Shown: piece after piece, positions 9,598-20,121 of the stretch
How positions within the stretch are numbered: the first letter of the stretch is position 1
Layout: each line of letters begins with the position of its first letter
Assembly: GCA_001970955.1 (NCBI GenBank)
Contig: MPUH01000079.1
Location: forward strand, 52,009-116,008
DNA from: Stentor coeruleus
Lineage: Eukaryota > Ciliophora > Heterotrichea > Heterotrichida > Stentoridae
Direction: 5' to 3'
Length of the DNA stretch: 64,000 bases
Position numbers and translations under genes: made by a program
The notes under the pieces: generated by a model
The model's input: the letters and a program-made list of their open reading frames with translations, nothing else
Told to the model about the DNA's origin: nothing
Database searches by the model: none

Positions 9598-10704
9598 ATG
9601 TTTAGCAAAATGTATCCTTACCCAGGTTTTCAGCAGCAAACTGAAATAAACCCTCCTTATATTTTTCACTCAAACTGCAAACACACAGGTATAACTCTTT
9701 GCACATGCCCACGGGCAGACGCTAACAAAATAAATTTATCCAGTCTAGAAACCCTAAATTTCAATCTCTCCCAATGCATGAAATTTAGGAAAATCGAAAA
9801 AGAGCGAATCCAAAGATTACCTTCATATCCTAACCCCCCAGTTAAAGGTCACATAAAGCTTGATTCACAAATATGCGACTACTGCAACAAACTTGTCAGC
9901 AACTTTCAAAAAGTAACCATGGAAGATTATGAACATAAAGAAACCAGTTCATTACATCTATGTAGAGACTGTTATCCTGGTGATGCTCAAAACAAAAAAA
10001 CCTTATCTTTATCAGCAAGAAAAAAGAAATTCGGTAAACTTTTAGACTTAGGAACTACACAAAGCGAACTTGCCCGTAGAGGAAGACCCCGTATCCATTC
10101 AAGAGATGATGATTTTATACAATGTTATTTTCCTAAATGCCTTAAAAGGAATCTTAAAATTAATGAAGACTCTGATTTACTTACTTGTAAAAAATGTACC
10201 AGGACTTTTCATGCTGGATGTGCTGATCCACCTTTAAAAGTTAATTTGGTATCTAGATTCCCATGGTATTGTTTGGAATGTAAAATTTGTTGTATTTGTT
10301 TTAAATTGAGAGAAGAGAGTCATGTTTTGATTTGTGATGCTTGTGATAGGGTTTTTCATTCAAAGTGCTTGAAAATTAGCAATTCAGGGAGCTTTTTGTG
10401 TCAGGATTGTATAAATTGTAGGAATTGTAATAAGGTTTTGCAACCCCCACAGGAAGATCCGAATACAATTTGGGTTAGTGGGCTTAGATATTGTGAAGAC
10501 TGTTATATAAAAGTACAGGAAAGGATGTTTTGTCCTGTTTGTGTGAAAGTGTATACAGAGGAATCAGATGAGGCATTTATTATGTGCGACAACTGTCAGT
10601 TATGGGTGCATTCCGCATGTGAGAAACTAACCGAAGAGCAGGTATTAGCTCATGAAGGTAAGCAGTTCAATTGTTCCAGATGTAGATTCGAAATAACTAA
10701 ATAA
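9598..10704 (+). CDS. PHD-finger protein, 368 aa
   Basis: The start is placed at ATG 9598; the frame stays open upstream without an ATG. Two tandem Cys/His clusters around residues 174-270 (CKKCTRTFHAGC, CDACDRVFHSKC) and a third at 310-360 (CDNCQLWVHSAC) follow the C4HC3 PHD pattern. A first Cys-rich cluster lies near residues 85-135 (CDYCNKL...CRDC), and RRGRPR at about 156 is AT-hook-like. PHD fingers read histone tails, so a nuclear chromatin role is likely; tandem arrays of this sort occur in MLL/KMT2 and DPF proteins, but no catalytic domain is present. The stop lies only 15 bp before the ATP synthase start. Confidence 0.88.
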   Translation: MFSKMYPYPGFQQQTEINPPYIFHSNCKHTGITLCTCPRADANKINLSSLETLNFNLSQCMKFRKIEKERIQRLPSYPNPPVKGHIKLDSQICDYCNKLVSNFQKVTMEDYEHKETSSLHLCRDCYPGDAQNKKTLSLSARKKKFGKLLDLGTTQSELARRGRPRIHSRDDDFIQCYFPKCLKRNLKINEDSDLLTCKKCTRTFHAGCADPPLKVNLVSRFPWYCLECKICCICFKLREESHVLICDACDRVFHSKCLKISNSGSFLCQDCINCRNCNKVLQPPQEDPNTIWVSGLRYCEDCYIKVQERMFCPVCVKVYTEESDEAFIMCDNCQLWVHSACEKLTEEQVLAHEGKQFNCSRCRFEITK

Positions 10705-10719
10705 AGCTTCACCATTAAA

Positions 10720-12330
10720 ATGTTTACTAGAGTGATTTCTTTCGGGGCAAGAGCCCTAAAAATCCCTGTAGCTTCTTTTGCGAACCGTCTTAAGGTAGGC
10801 GAGGCAGCCAGTATCCTAAAAGACAAAGTTTCACAGATTTCACAAGTAAATGACCTGAACGAATTCGGTACAGTCATTTCGATTGGTGATGGTATTGCCC
10901 GTGTTTATGGTTTAGGAAAAGTTAAAGCTGGTGAGATGGTTGAGTTTAGAACAGGTGTTAAAGGAATGGCTCTAAACTTAGAATCTGACAATGTTGGTGT
11001 GGTCGTCTTAGGTAATGATAGAGAAATTCAAGAAGGAGATGTTGTCAAAAGAACTGGTAGTATTGTTGATATTCCTGTTGGAGAAGAACTACTTGGTCGT
11101 GTTATAGACTCTTTAGGTAACCCAATTGATGGTAAAGGACCAATTAAAACCAAGTCAAGGGCTAGAATTGATGTAAAAGCCCCTGGTATCATCCCAAGAA
11201 AGTCTGTCCATGAACCAATGCAGACTGGGTTAAAAGCTGTGGACTCACTAGTGCCTATTGGCAGAGGCCAAAGAGAACTTATCATTGGTGACAGGCAGAC
11301 TGGGAAAACCGCTATTGCAATTGACACTATTTTAAACCAAAAAAGACACTTTGAAGAAGGTGCTGATGAGAAAAATAAACTTTATTGTATTTATGTCGCC
11401 ATAGGTCAAAAAAGATCAACTGTAGCTAATATAGTCCGTGTTCTCTCTAACAATGACGCTTTAAAAAACACTATCATTGTTGCATCTACAGCATCAGAAG
11501 CTGCACCATTACAGTTCTTAGCCCCATATGCAGGTTGCGCTATTGGTGAACATTTCAGAGATCATGGAAAACATGCTCTTATCATATATGATGATTTAAG
11601 TAAACAAGCTGTAGCTTATCGTCAAATGTCTTTATTACTAAGAAGACCTCCAGGTCGTGAAGCTTATCCAGGTGATGTCTTTTACCTTCATTCCAGGCTT
11701 TTAGAAAGAGCAGCTAAAATGCATCAGAAATATGGAGGTGGTTCACTTACTGCTTTACCAGTCATTGAAACTCAAGCAGGTGATGTTTCTGCTTATATTC
11801 CAACAAACGTTATTTCAATCACAGATGGGCAGATTTTCTTAGAAACTGAATTGTTTTATAAAGGTATAAGACCAGCTATCAATGTTGGACTTTCTGTATC
11901 TCGTGTAGGAAGTGCTGCTCAAATCAAAGCTATGAAACAAGTCGCAGGGTCACTTAAATTAGAACTTGCCCAATATAGAGAAGTTGCTGCTTTTGCGCAG
12001 TTTGGATCAGATCTTGATGCTACAACACAACAGTTGTTAAATAGAGGAGCTCAACTTACTGAGTTATTAAAACAAAAACAATATGTACCTATGCCAGCTG
12101 AAGAACAAGTTTGTGTGGTTTTTGCTGGAGTTAAAGGCTTTTTAGATAATGTTATGACTTCAGAAATAGGCAAGTTTGAACAGAAATTCTTGGAACATTT
12201 GAAGACTAGACACCCTGAAATCCTCGCGACGATTAGAAAAGATGGAATATTATCTAAGGATACTGATGAAAAACTAAGAGCTGTGTTGAAAGAGTTTATT
12301 CCTAGCGCTGGGCTCCAAATGAAGGCTTAA
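10720..12330 (+). CDS. ATP5F1A: Mitochondrial F1-ATP synthase subunit alpha, 536 aa
   Basis: A full-length alpha subunit. It forms the non-catalytic nucleotide sites of F1 in the mitochondrial matrix. A basic, Ser-containing N-terminus ([15 protein letters not shown]) fits a matrix-targeting sequence. The beta-barrel domain ([12 protein letters not shown]), Walker A GDRQTGKT near residue 190, [30 protein letters not shown] and [12 protein letters not shown] are all intact. Length matches the family. The upstream gene ends 15 bp before the start, so the promoter must be extremely short or lie inside the PHD-finger coding sequence. The 3' end converges on the 7-TM gene with a 24-bp gap. Confidence 0.99.
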   Translation: MFTRVISFGARALKIPVASFANRLKVGEAASILKDKVSQISQVNDLNEFGTVISIGDGIARVYGLGKVKAGEMVEFRTGVKGMALNLESDNVGVVVLGNDREIQEGDVVKRTGSIVDIPVGEELLGRVIDSLGNPIDGKGPIKTKSRARIDVKAPGIIPRKSVHEPMQTGLKAVDSLVPIGRGQRELIIGDRQTGKTAIAIDTILNQKRHFEEGADEKNKLYCIYVAIGQKRSTVANIVRVLSNNDALKNTIIVASTASEAAPLQFLAPYAGCAIGEHFRDHGKHALIIYDDLSKQAVAYRQMSLLLRRPPGREAYPGDVFYLHSRLLERAAKMHQKYGGGSLTALPVIETQAGDVSAYIPTNVISITDGQIFLETELFYKGIRPAINVGLSVSRVGSAAQIKAMKQVAGSLKLELAQYREVAAFAQFGSDLDATTQQLLNRGAQLTELLKQKQYVPMPAEEQVCVVFAGVKGFLDNVMTSEIGKFEQKFLEHLKTRHPEILATIRKDGILSKDTDEKLRAVLKEFIPSAGLQMKA

Positions 12331-12354
12331 TAGATAAGATATTTTTATAGATAG

Positions 12355-13662
12355 TTAGTGATAGTACAACTCAAGTCGCTTGGATATGTGCTGGAATTGC
12401 TTAGAAGCTTTGATGCTTGGCGCTTGGTTTCGGATTGTCCGAGCGATATAAGCAGTTTGTTTTATGTTTTCTTTGTCTGGATTTTTAATTTGTGTAGTAA
12501 ACGCAATACTTATAAGTAGACAAATTCCTGCTTCTATAGAAAACTCTAAGAAAATTCCAAAAAAAGTCACATCATCACTTATAGTATTATTTTTTACAGT
12601 CAAGGGTGTTCCTACCGCAATAATTAATAAACCAGATATCCCAGCAGCAGTAGTCATAGCGAGTAATTTTTTTATAATCTTTTTATCATCAGTACTAAGC
12701 CGCAAAAAATACTTATCATCACCAATTTCAGTTTTCTTATAATAGGGATCTATCTTATTTTCATTCAAATATTCAAATGATTTAGAAACATTTTTGCTCT
12801 TTTCACTTATAACATCAATCCACTCTTCATTTTCCATATTGATTTCTCCTATATTTGTATGCATTTTCTTTGGAGTTTTTAATGTATTTGCCGGACTATA
12901 ACTCTTTTTATTTTTATTAGGTCTGTCAACATATCTTATAAGTAAAATTGCATATAAAACAAACATTAAAGTGACCAAAATCGAGCATACAGCTAAGCTT
13001 ATATACCCAACTAAATACCAGGATTCATTTTCTTTATGTAAGCCTTTATTTATACTAACAATCCAAGTAACAGGATAAGCAATAATCATAAATCCAATAA
13101 TTATTTTTCTTATATATTTGAAAGGATCATATTTCTTTTTCCTTATACCTTGATACATACCCGACCTATATATAAATTACCAAACAAGAAGTACTGATGA
13201 TAACACTGTAAATAATAGTGGATATGTTGTCTCAAATAAAAGCCTATCAATCAACCTATTTGATTTCCCTTTAAATATCAAAGGGTCAAAGCTAAGCCAT
13301 ATAACTCTTACAAGACTTATAAGGCAAATTCCTAAAAGACTTAGATTTTTTGGACTTTTAAACATCCTGACCATCTTGTTTCTCCAACTGGTCTTTTCAC
13401 GTTTAAGTGAGTTGTATAGTTTTAGAAAGCTATATGTGAAGATGATCGAAAAAAGTATATTAAAAAATATTACAAAAAAATCCCAGCCTTGTTTCCATAG
13501 ATCATTACCTTTTATGCTACAGCATGAACTGTTACTATTGAACCATCCTAAATCACAACTACAATCCTCGTTAATCCATGAGCCATGTTTATTGCATTCT
13601 GTATTGCAAGAAGGCATAATAATTATAAACGTATGTATATTATCGATTTTGAATGGAGACAT
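12355..13662 (-). CDS. Seven-transmembrane protein with Cys-rich N-terminus (1 intron), 430 aa
   Basis: Two exons, 13662-13181 and 13165-12355, joined across a 15-nt intron (GTAATTTATATATAG on the minus strand). Splicing joins LLVW to SGMYQGIRKKK. The N-terminus has a Cys-rich EGF-like segment (CNTECNKHG...CSCDLGW), then seven hydrophobic helices: WDFFVIFFNILFSIIF, LLGICLISLVRVIWLSF, YPLLFTVLSSVLLVW, IIIGFMIIAYPVTWIV, GYISLAVCSILVTLM, LLAMTTAAGISGLLIIAVG and FLEFSIEAGICLLISIAF. A long charged loop separates helices 5 and 6. The topology, and RVIWLSFDP after helix 2, recall the TOM1/THH1 7-TM family, but that is weak. The extracellular Cys-rich head suggests a surface receptor. A later ATG, 15 codons in, is an alternative start. 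Confidence 0.82.
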
Positions 13663-14380
13663 TAAATTGAAAATATTATGTTATTTAAGGATGAATGGAG
13701 GAGTTACTTTGATTTAAGGATAAGGGAAGAAGGTAGAGTGCTGAGAAATGAGATAAATGGAATCCAAAAAGAAATTTGTAAATTTTATAAGGTTTATAAA
13801 AGATGATGTTAAATGGAATTGAAGATTAAAACGTAGATGAATTTGAGATTTTCATTAAATCATAAATAAATTTGAACAGTTTTACAAGCTATATATTTGT
13901 TATTATCATATAGATTTTCCTAAACAAATAATAGTTTTTCTTTTACTAAAAATGTATTTATGATAATAATTATAACCCTTAACTTTTAATTAATTTAACA
14001 ATCATTTTGCTAATATTTCAACTTAGCCATCATATTCCAAATTCTAAAATTATTTTGTATATTTCAACATTTATTCCCACAAACACTTTTAATCCAAGAA
14101 ATAATCCCTAATAATCATATTATTGTATATCTTATCTAATTACTAAAAATTATAAATTAATTCTTTCATTTTCAAAATCCCCAATTCATATTTTCCAAAT
14201 ACCCTCAACCTAATATTCTTTTCAATAAACCTTAATTTCCATATCCATAATCTTAAATATCCACATTGAAAAACTTAAAAAATACCCTTTACTCCCCAAT
14301 ATCAATTCTACCGAAATCTAAAAATCATAAATTTCCAAAAACCCCATAAAAAAAATTTTTAGCTTAAAAATTATATTAAT
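13663..14380. other. Spacer, no gene seen
   Basis: G/A-rich and C-poor to about 13850, then C/A/T-rich and G-poor from about 13900 to 14350. No convincing open frame on either strand. Confidence 0.6.
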
Positions 14381-14902
14381 TCATAGAGCAAAAATGCTTT
14401 TCGACTTTCCATTACAAATTTTCCTCCTTCTAAACTTTAAAGCTTCAATATTTTTGATCTTTAAATTTTTTTCTTGGTTTGAATTAATTGCTGTAGACAA
14501 AGAATGTCCATCCCATGATCCTTCGCCAGAAAAGCATTCTTTCTTAATATTCCAACTTTTTTCAACAGATTTTACCAACATTTCCCCTCCACAAGGATTA
14601 ACTTTATCACAACCTTTTATTCCAGAGTTATTTGTTTTAGAAAAACTCTTGTTTCCATAAACACTTTGTATTTTTCTTGTCCACTGATTTTTTTGTATTT
14701 CAATTTTACAGCTGATTAATTTTAACTTATAATTGATGTTTTGGTCCATCTGCTTCATGATGATTTTTTGTGTTGGTCTTGAGTCTTTAGCTTTAGGGTT
14801 ACGTTGATGATGTTTTATGAAGAAGAATCGGTCTATTGCCGGTGAGTAATTCCTAACTAAAGCAAAAGGTCTTGAGTTAGTTGAATAAAAATTCGTCGTC
14901 AT
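14381..14902 (-). CDS. Hypothetical basic protein, 173 aa
   Basis: An intact frame from ATG 14902. It is rich in Lys, Asn and Ser and has no recognisable domain, signal peptide or membrane helix. Several aromatic residues (RFFFIKHH near residue 25) and scattered Cys in the second half (CDKVNPCGG) are the only features. Composition-independent evidence is thin: the unbroken length and an upstream G-rich flank on the + strand, as seen upstream of other minus-strand genes here. A fast-evolving structural protein is likely. Confidence 0.55.
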   Translation of the reverse strand: MTTNFYSTNSRPFALVRNYSPAIDRFFFIKHHQRNPKAKDSRPTQKIIMKQMDQNINYKLKLISCKIEIQKNQWTRKIQSVYGNKSFSKTNNSGIKGCDKVNPCGGEMLVKSVEKSWNIKKECFSGEGSWDGHSLSTAINSNQEKNLKIKNIEALKFRRRKICNGKSKSIFAL

Positions 14903-16577
14903 TTATATAAGATAATATTTTATTTGTAGTATTAGTTACCTCGTATTTCTAAATATAAGAGAATGATAAATTATGATAATTTTATTCTTTAGGGTGTTAG
15001 TTTTTTGTATAAGGTTTGAAAGAGTAGGAAAAAAGTTTAGTAAATTGTTGATGTTGGTTGAGAATTTTGATAGGATTTTTGGATTTGTTTTTGGCTTAGG
15101 GTGTAGATGATTAGAATGGAAGATTGAAATAGTGTGATTTGTAAAAATTATACTTGTTTGTGATTGAAATGGAAGATGGAAAACTTGAAATTGGCATTGT
15201 TTATTTAGTGATAGATGGTTTTTTGGAATTTTTGAGGATTGGGTTATTTTTGATTACTATGGAGGTAATGATAATAAGATTTCTAAGTGATTTTTTGTTT
15301 TTAAGGAATTTGATTTTAAAAGGAAAGTAATTAATTTTAGTTAGATAATTCACCTTTATAGATTATGGTATGTGTATTTGTATTGAAAATAGGAAAATAT
15401 CTGAGAGTATATATTTTACAACATTAAATGGATAAATATGCGCATTTATATATTAGATTATAGATCGATATTCTTTTTTTTAGTGCTTTAGGTATCTAAA
15501 ATACATGACGAAAATTTGTATATTTCATATAAATCTTAGGTAAGATAAATTTATAATTATTTGATATTGAGACAATCAATCAAAATAAACCTTTAAAAAA
15601 ACTAGTAAAATTTTAAGTTATAGGCTTATTTAAGAGTTGCAAAAAATGAAGCAAGGTTTATAAATATTATTAGTATCATGGATTATTTGTGTAGCAAGGT
15701 AAAAAAAAAAGAATAGTATTAGTGCTAAAAATATGCTGATGAATATTTATTAAAAATATCATGCAAAGATCAACTCGCTCAAGTTTAAAACAAAATATAA
15801 AGTTCATATTAGTCATTTGTATAAAAACACAAAACTCAGTATCATCTTTTCTAAGCGATTTAATATTTACAGAAACACCTACAAAATCTGAAACTTTCTT
15901 ATTAATATCAACAATTTCAGCTCATAAAGAACAAGAATTGCAGATTAAGAAAAAATAAAAGAATTATAAGACATTAAAGAAGAAGCTATAATAATGGAAT
16001 TTATTATATGTATAAAATTATATGATATATTACTATAAGCGATGTAGAAGAAATACCTATAAATCAATATATGAAAGTAGATAGTAAGGTTGAAAGTTTT
16101 TTTTATAGTTTTAGAAACTATTTGGCTAAAATCCTAAAATATCAGAATAGCATTCTCCAAAGCATTCAAAAAAATCATGTATAGCACCATAACATTAATA
16201 TTCTTCACATAAATTATCCAAAAGCACAAACAATAATTTCATACAAACTTAATAAGTTTTCAATATATAACATAAAAACTGAAGAAAAAAAAACACAAAA
16301 TTCAATTTTAACTTATAGCATTAAATCTTATTATCAGAATCAATTTCACCCATCATAGATATAATCCTTATCATCCATAAAAAAATTTCTAATGGCAACT
16401 AGACAATTATCCAAAAGCAAAAAATCGATTTTACCACTTTCTAAACATGATTCTAAGTTTATAAAATTTTAAGCTTAACTTACTAAAAAAAAAAACTAAA
16501 GCTATTAATTTTATACACTATTTTTCTATTACTAATCTATTATATTTACTCCACATGGTAGATAATAATAAGTATAA
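14903..16577. other. 1.7-kb spacer with short degenerate open frames
   Basis: No well-supported gene. G-rich and C-poor to about 15310 and C-rich from about 16140 to 16560. The middle contains the short + frames described separately (15761-16182). The 12-mer TTAGGGTGTTAG at about 14987 resembles 1.5 telomere repeats. Confidence 0.55.
15761..16182 (+). pseudogene. Possible small or decayed gene in three frames
   Basis: ATG 15761 opens a 65-codon frame (to 15958) with mixed hydrophobic and charged residues. Shortly after, another frame reads KEEAIIMEFIICIKLYDILL before a stop. A third, from about 16026, reads SDVEEIPINQYMKVDSK and continues for 50 codons to TAG at 16182. No 15-nt intron joins them. 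The flanks show the composition switch that surrounds real genes here. A broken or fast-evolving gene is possible; chance open frames are the alternative. Confidence 0.25.
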
Positions 16578-16967
16578 ATGGAAATTCATATTCCATCATA
16601 TAGAGAAATCGAACATGGTAAGAAATCTTTTATTGTTTATCGAATTGAAGTGTCGTTTAGAGAATGGCGAAATATCATTGAAAAAAGATACTCGGAGTTT
16701 GTTGAACTTCATGAAGTGATGAAGCTTATTCAAAAAATTATTAAAAAACCTATCCCAAGCCTTCCACCACATAAGTCTTTTAAATCATTATTAAGCAAAC
16801 TTTCACAAGAAGACTTAGAAGAAAGAAGAAGTGATCTAGAAAACTACTTAAGGGCACTTGAAATATCTCCTTGTGCTAAACATAGTAAGTTTTTCCCTGA
16901 ATTTGTTAGTCTTCCGCTTAGATTTAGAGATGATTGGGCGTTAGGATTTAATGATGAAGGTAATTAA
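16578..16967 (+). CDS. PX-domain protein, 129 aa
   Basis: The whole protein is one Phox-homology domain. It has the RYSEF motif (residues 34-38) whose Arg contacts the 3-phosphate of phosphatidylinositol 3-phosphate, the Pro-rich loop PIPSLPPHKSF, and the following helix ERRSDLENYLRAL, all in the order found in sorting nexins. It probably binds PI3P on endosomal or phagosomal membranes. No BAR, SH3 or other domain is attached, so it resembles the small SNX3/Grd19-type nexins, though it lacks an obvious N-terminal extension. The 3' end faces the EF-hand gene across 43 bp. Confidence 0.9.
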   Translation: MEIHIPSYREIEHGKKSFIVYRIEVSFREWRNIIEKRYSEFVELHEVMKLIQKIIKKPIPSLPPHKSFKSLLSKLSQEDLEERRSDLENYLRALEISPCAKHSKFFPEFVSLPLRFRDDWALGFNDEGN

Positions 16968-17010
16968 TGCTGATATTTTGTATAAAATAGCAAATAAAAG
17001 TAATAGAAGA

Positions 17011-18621
17011 TTAAATAAAAAGCTTAGGAGTGATTTCTTCCATAAACTCCGAGTAACTTACTCGCCGATCAAAATCCTTATCATAACGTTCAATTAGCAT
17101 CTCAAGTTCTGCTAGTGACACAAATTCATTATGTCTATTAAAAAAATCTTGAAACTCACTAATAGTAATCAGTCCATCCCCATCCCCATCAATATCTTCA
17201 AAAACTTCATGAAAATTAATCCATTTTTTGCTTGTTATACTCTTTCTAATATTCTCAGTAACAGACTCACTTTGTAGCTGTAATCTTAACATCCTAATAA
17301 TCTGTTCAATAGTATCAGTTGAGAATATACTCAATCGATTATAAGGAGGAGCAATCATACATTTTCTTTCTTTAAGCATCTGGGCAAAAAACTTATCTTT
17401 CGGCAAAAACATTCTTTCAAAATCAGAAAACCTAATAACTAAATCTTTATACGAACTAAAATGTCTTATCAACAAGTAAACTTCATTAGAATCATAAGAA
17501 ACTCTTAAATCTCTAAGTAATCCTTCCAAATCTGAAGATGTGAAAAAGTTATTATCACTTATATCAAAAACCCTAAAAAAATCAACCAAATTAAACTCAG
17601 GTTTTTTAATCAGATTTTTTTTTTCCATTTCAATATCAAGATCAATTTTTATCTGTGATAAAAACATATTAATAATTAAATTCATGTCATCATAAGGAAT
17701 AGTTGTAAAAAGTTTTGACCTTATTTGTCTATTAAAGTTTTTTGAAGGTGAAAATTGATATGAAGATTTATTTGGAGAGTATGAGGACATGTTATTATAA
17801 TATGATGTTTTGTTTGGAGAAATATATGAATATTTTATAGGACTAGTTTGTACTGATGATTTACGTAATGGAGATTGATTAAGATTTTTTCTCGGAGCGC
17901 TTTGTGGACGATGTGTTTTGCATGGAATTATCATAGCTGTGAAATCTTCATAATTAATTTTACTATCTTCATCAGTATCTATACGGCGTATTATCCCATT
18001 AAGGTCTTGTATTGTCACTGAATATCTATTTTGATTAAGGAAATTTGATATTTCATAGACAGTTATGAAATTCATCCTTTGAATATCAATTATTCTAAAA
18101 GCATCAATAGGGTTAAAATCAGCACGTGAGACTAAACTTTTTTTCATTGTTTCTAATTGTTCTTGATAATTAGCTTCTAATTGTAAATGTCTGGCAATAG
18201 NTTGTTCTTGATAATTAGCTTCTAATTGTAAATGTCTGGCAATAGCATTTTCTATATATGGAGTTATAGTATGAGTATTTCTTGATAATACATCTTTACG
18301 TAATTGGAAATTTTCTGATGGTAAGATAAGTGATTGGAATTCTTCAAGGCTTAATTTCTCATCATTGTTTGAATCATATTGTCTTATTAATAAAGCGAGA
18401 TTATTGCGGAGAACTGAAATACCTAATCGAGATAAATAGGCTTTTAAATCAGATACATCAAGTTTTCCGTTAGTTCTTATGTCGAGATGTTGGAATATTG
18501 AGTAAATATCGAAATTAGGATCGCTGCAAACATCTTGACGACTTCTTTCTATTGATTTTTCACATTCAGCCATTTGGAAAAGCAGCCTCGCAAGTCTTTT
18601 TTGAGTTTCTTGGCTTAGCAT
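17011..18621 (-). CDS. Multi-EF-hand calcium-binding protein, about 521 aa after collapsing a duplication
   Basis: At least six EF-hand-like units arranged in pairs: LDIRTNGKLDVSDL, YDSNNDEKLSLEEF, IDTDEDSKINYEDF, FDISDNNFFTSSDL, IDGDGDGLITISEF and YDKDFDRRVSYSEF. The fifth, near the C-terminus, has a full set of acidic ligands and should bind calcium. Several others lack ligands and may be structural. A Ser/Pro-rich central linker carries repeated SPxK/SPNK motifs, possible phosphorylation sites. Proteins of this architecture are abundant in ciliates with calcium-driven contraction, but a contractile role is only inferred. An N at 18201 with a 44-bp duplication adds 15 spurious codons (IARHLQLEANYQEQ repeated); the frame is unaffected. 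Confidence 0.88.
   Translation of the reverse strand: MLSQETQKRLARLLFQMAECEKSIERSRQDVCSDPNFDIYSIFQHLDIRTNGKLDVSDLKAYLSRLGISVLRNNLALLIRQYDSNNDEKLSLEEFQSLILPSENFQLRKDVLSRNTHTITPYIENAIARHLQLEANYQEQXIARHLQLEANYQEQLETMKKSLVSRADFNPIDAFRIIDIQRMNFITVYEISNFLNQNRYSVTIQDLNGIIRRIDTDEDSKINYEDFTAMIIPCKTHRPQSAPRKNLNQSPLRKSSVQTSPIKYSYISPNKTSYYNNMSSYSPNKSSYQFSPSKNFNRQIRSKLFTTIPYDDMNLIINMFLSQIKIDLDIEMEKKNLIKKPEFNLVDFFRVFDISDNNFFTSSDLEGLLRDLRVSYDSNEVYLLIRHFSSYKDLVIRFSDFERMFLPKDKFFAQMLKERKCMIAPPYNRLSIFSTDTIEQIIRMLRLQLQSESVTENIRKSITSKKWINFHEVFEDIDGDGDGLITISEFQDFFNRHNEFVSLAELEMLIERYDKDFDRRVSYSEFMEEITPKLFI
18157..18245. repeat. 44-bp duplication around N18201 (assembly overlap)
   Basis: Bases 18157-18200 are repeated at 18202-18245 inside the EF-hand gene. 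With the N this adds 45 bases, so the duplication is in frame. Confidence 0.93.
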
Positions 18622-18825
18622 TTTCAGACTGTTAATTATAATTATTAGTCGAACTGATTTTTCAATTTTTGGAGAAGGTTAAAAGTAAAAACTTATTAAG
18701 AGTTTGCTATATAGTTTTATAGTGATAGACAAAGTGAGAAATTTTTATAATTTTTGTTTAGGTAAGAGATTTATTAGCAAAAAAAGATTGTTGATTAACT
18801 ATTTAAAATTGATAGGCTCATATAT

Positions 18826-19641
18826 CTACTTATTGCTTTCTGAATTAGCACTTGAACCTGTATATTTCAATAGCCTTCCTTCAATTCTAGCAAGTTTAGA
18901 GTGAATTCCTTCAATATCTTTTTCAATATTGCTGTATTGTATACTATTTTCCTCTCTTTTCATTATCTTAATAAAATGCCTCGATACAACTGAATATGCT
19001 TGAAGTATCCCCATAAGTCTTTCTTGTCCAAGTTTAGTCTCAGCTTCTTGTAAATCTTCATTTCCAATAAGTTCTTTTAAAGGATTCATAACCAAACGTT
19101 CAGTACGAGGGTCTTTAGCTAATTTTCCACTAAAATTTCTAAGAAGATTTACAATACGATCAGTTTTTCTAAGTCCTTTAGGGTTACGCTCTGGTAATTT
19201 TTGTTTTTTTTTCGTTCTAATAATAAAACTTTCACGATATTTCGACACTTCTTCAGAGTTTAAATCCCAAACTGTATTTGAAATGCAAAAAATTGGCATT
19301 CTACAGATACCTTGTAAGCATTTTGATGAAGAATTCTTATATGAGGTTCCTGATGCATTTCTAAGATTTGATAAGTTTTCATCAAGTAATCTGAGGATAT
19401 CTTTTTCTGATGTTGGACCTTGGGTTTCTAAGTAGTTTATTAAAAAGCCAGGAAGGGTTTTATAGAATTTTCCATTTGGGTCTTTTGGTTGTCGGACTTT
19501 TTTCCTTTTTTCTGGCAAGTTGAACAAATCTTTTTCTAGACTTAAAACACTTTCTTCGAATTCAGATTTAGAGGAAGTCCCTGCTCCAAAAAAATAGTCT
19601 GAAATTTCGCTGTTGTTTGGGTTGAATTGTTGATCTTCCAT
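18826..19641 (-). CDS. Winged-helix-like (HARE-HTH-type) protein, 271 aa
   Basis: An intact frame from ATG 19641. Residues about 62-125 show a helix, turn, helix (LPGFLINYLETQGP, SEKDILRLLDENLSNLR) followed by a Ser-rich turn and a beta-hairpin (PIFCISNTVWDLN). That order is typical of winged-helix and HARE-HTH domains, which usually act in chromatin or transcription complexes. The Lys/Arg-rich segments around residues 45-55 and 142-160 could be nuclear signals. The rest is helical and charged. The assignment is by secondary-structure pattern only; no family signature is decisive. Confidence 0.65.
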   Translation of the reverse strand: MEDQQFNPNNSEISDYFFGAGTSSKSEFEESVLSLEKDLFNLPEKRKKVRQPKDPNGKFYKTLPGFLINYLETQGPTSEKDILRLLDENLSNLRNASGTSYKNSSSKCLQGICRMPIFCISNTVWDLNSEEVSKYRESFIIRTKKKQKLPERNPKGLRKTDRIVNLLRNFSGKLAKDPRTERLVMNPLKELIGNEDLQEAETKLGQERLMGILQAYSVVSRHFIKIMKREENSIQYSNIEKDIEGIHSKLARIEGRLLKYTGSSANSESNK

Positions 19642-20121
19642 GAGTTTATTATTATAGAATTATGGGTATGTTAAGATTTAAGTTGTGTTTGAAGAATAGA
19701 TTTAGATAGAAATTATGATTTTTATTAGGTGTAATGGGTGGGCTTTTGAGATTTAGAATTTAATTTTGTTAGTTTTTGCTAGTTTTTATTAGTTTTTACA
19801 TTTTTGGTTCTGCTTTTATAGCATCCATGATATTTTAACTTAATTGGAAAAAAAAAAAAATTGTTTGTAGATTAATTTAGAGATTTAACTCTTATATTTA
19901 AACTTGAGTTATTTTATATAATGTGTTAGTAATAAATTTCAGTTCTTGTAAGCGTAAAGATAGTTTTATATATTTTTTTGTTTCGTGTGTTATTAATATT
20001 GTTTTAAGGTAGATTCTTGATGTAAAATAATAAACTAATCAATAAAATAACAAATATAAAAATCAGAATCTATCAGAAAAAGCTAATATAATATATTTTT
20101 AAATCCTCTACGGACTAATTA

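Noticed and set aside
12355-13662. Two separate membrane-protein genes at 12355-13158 and 13177-13662
   Set aside because: A canonical 15-nt intron at 13166-13180 joins them into one seven-helix protein in frame.
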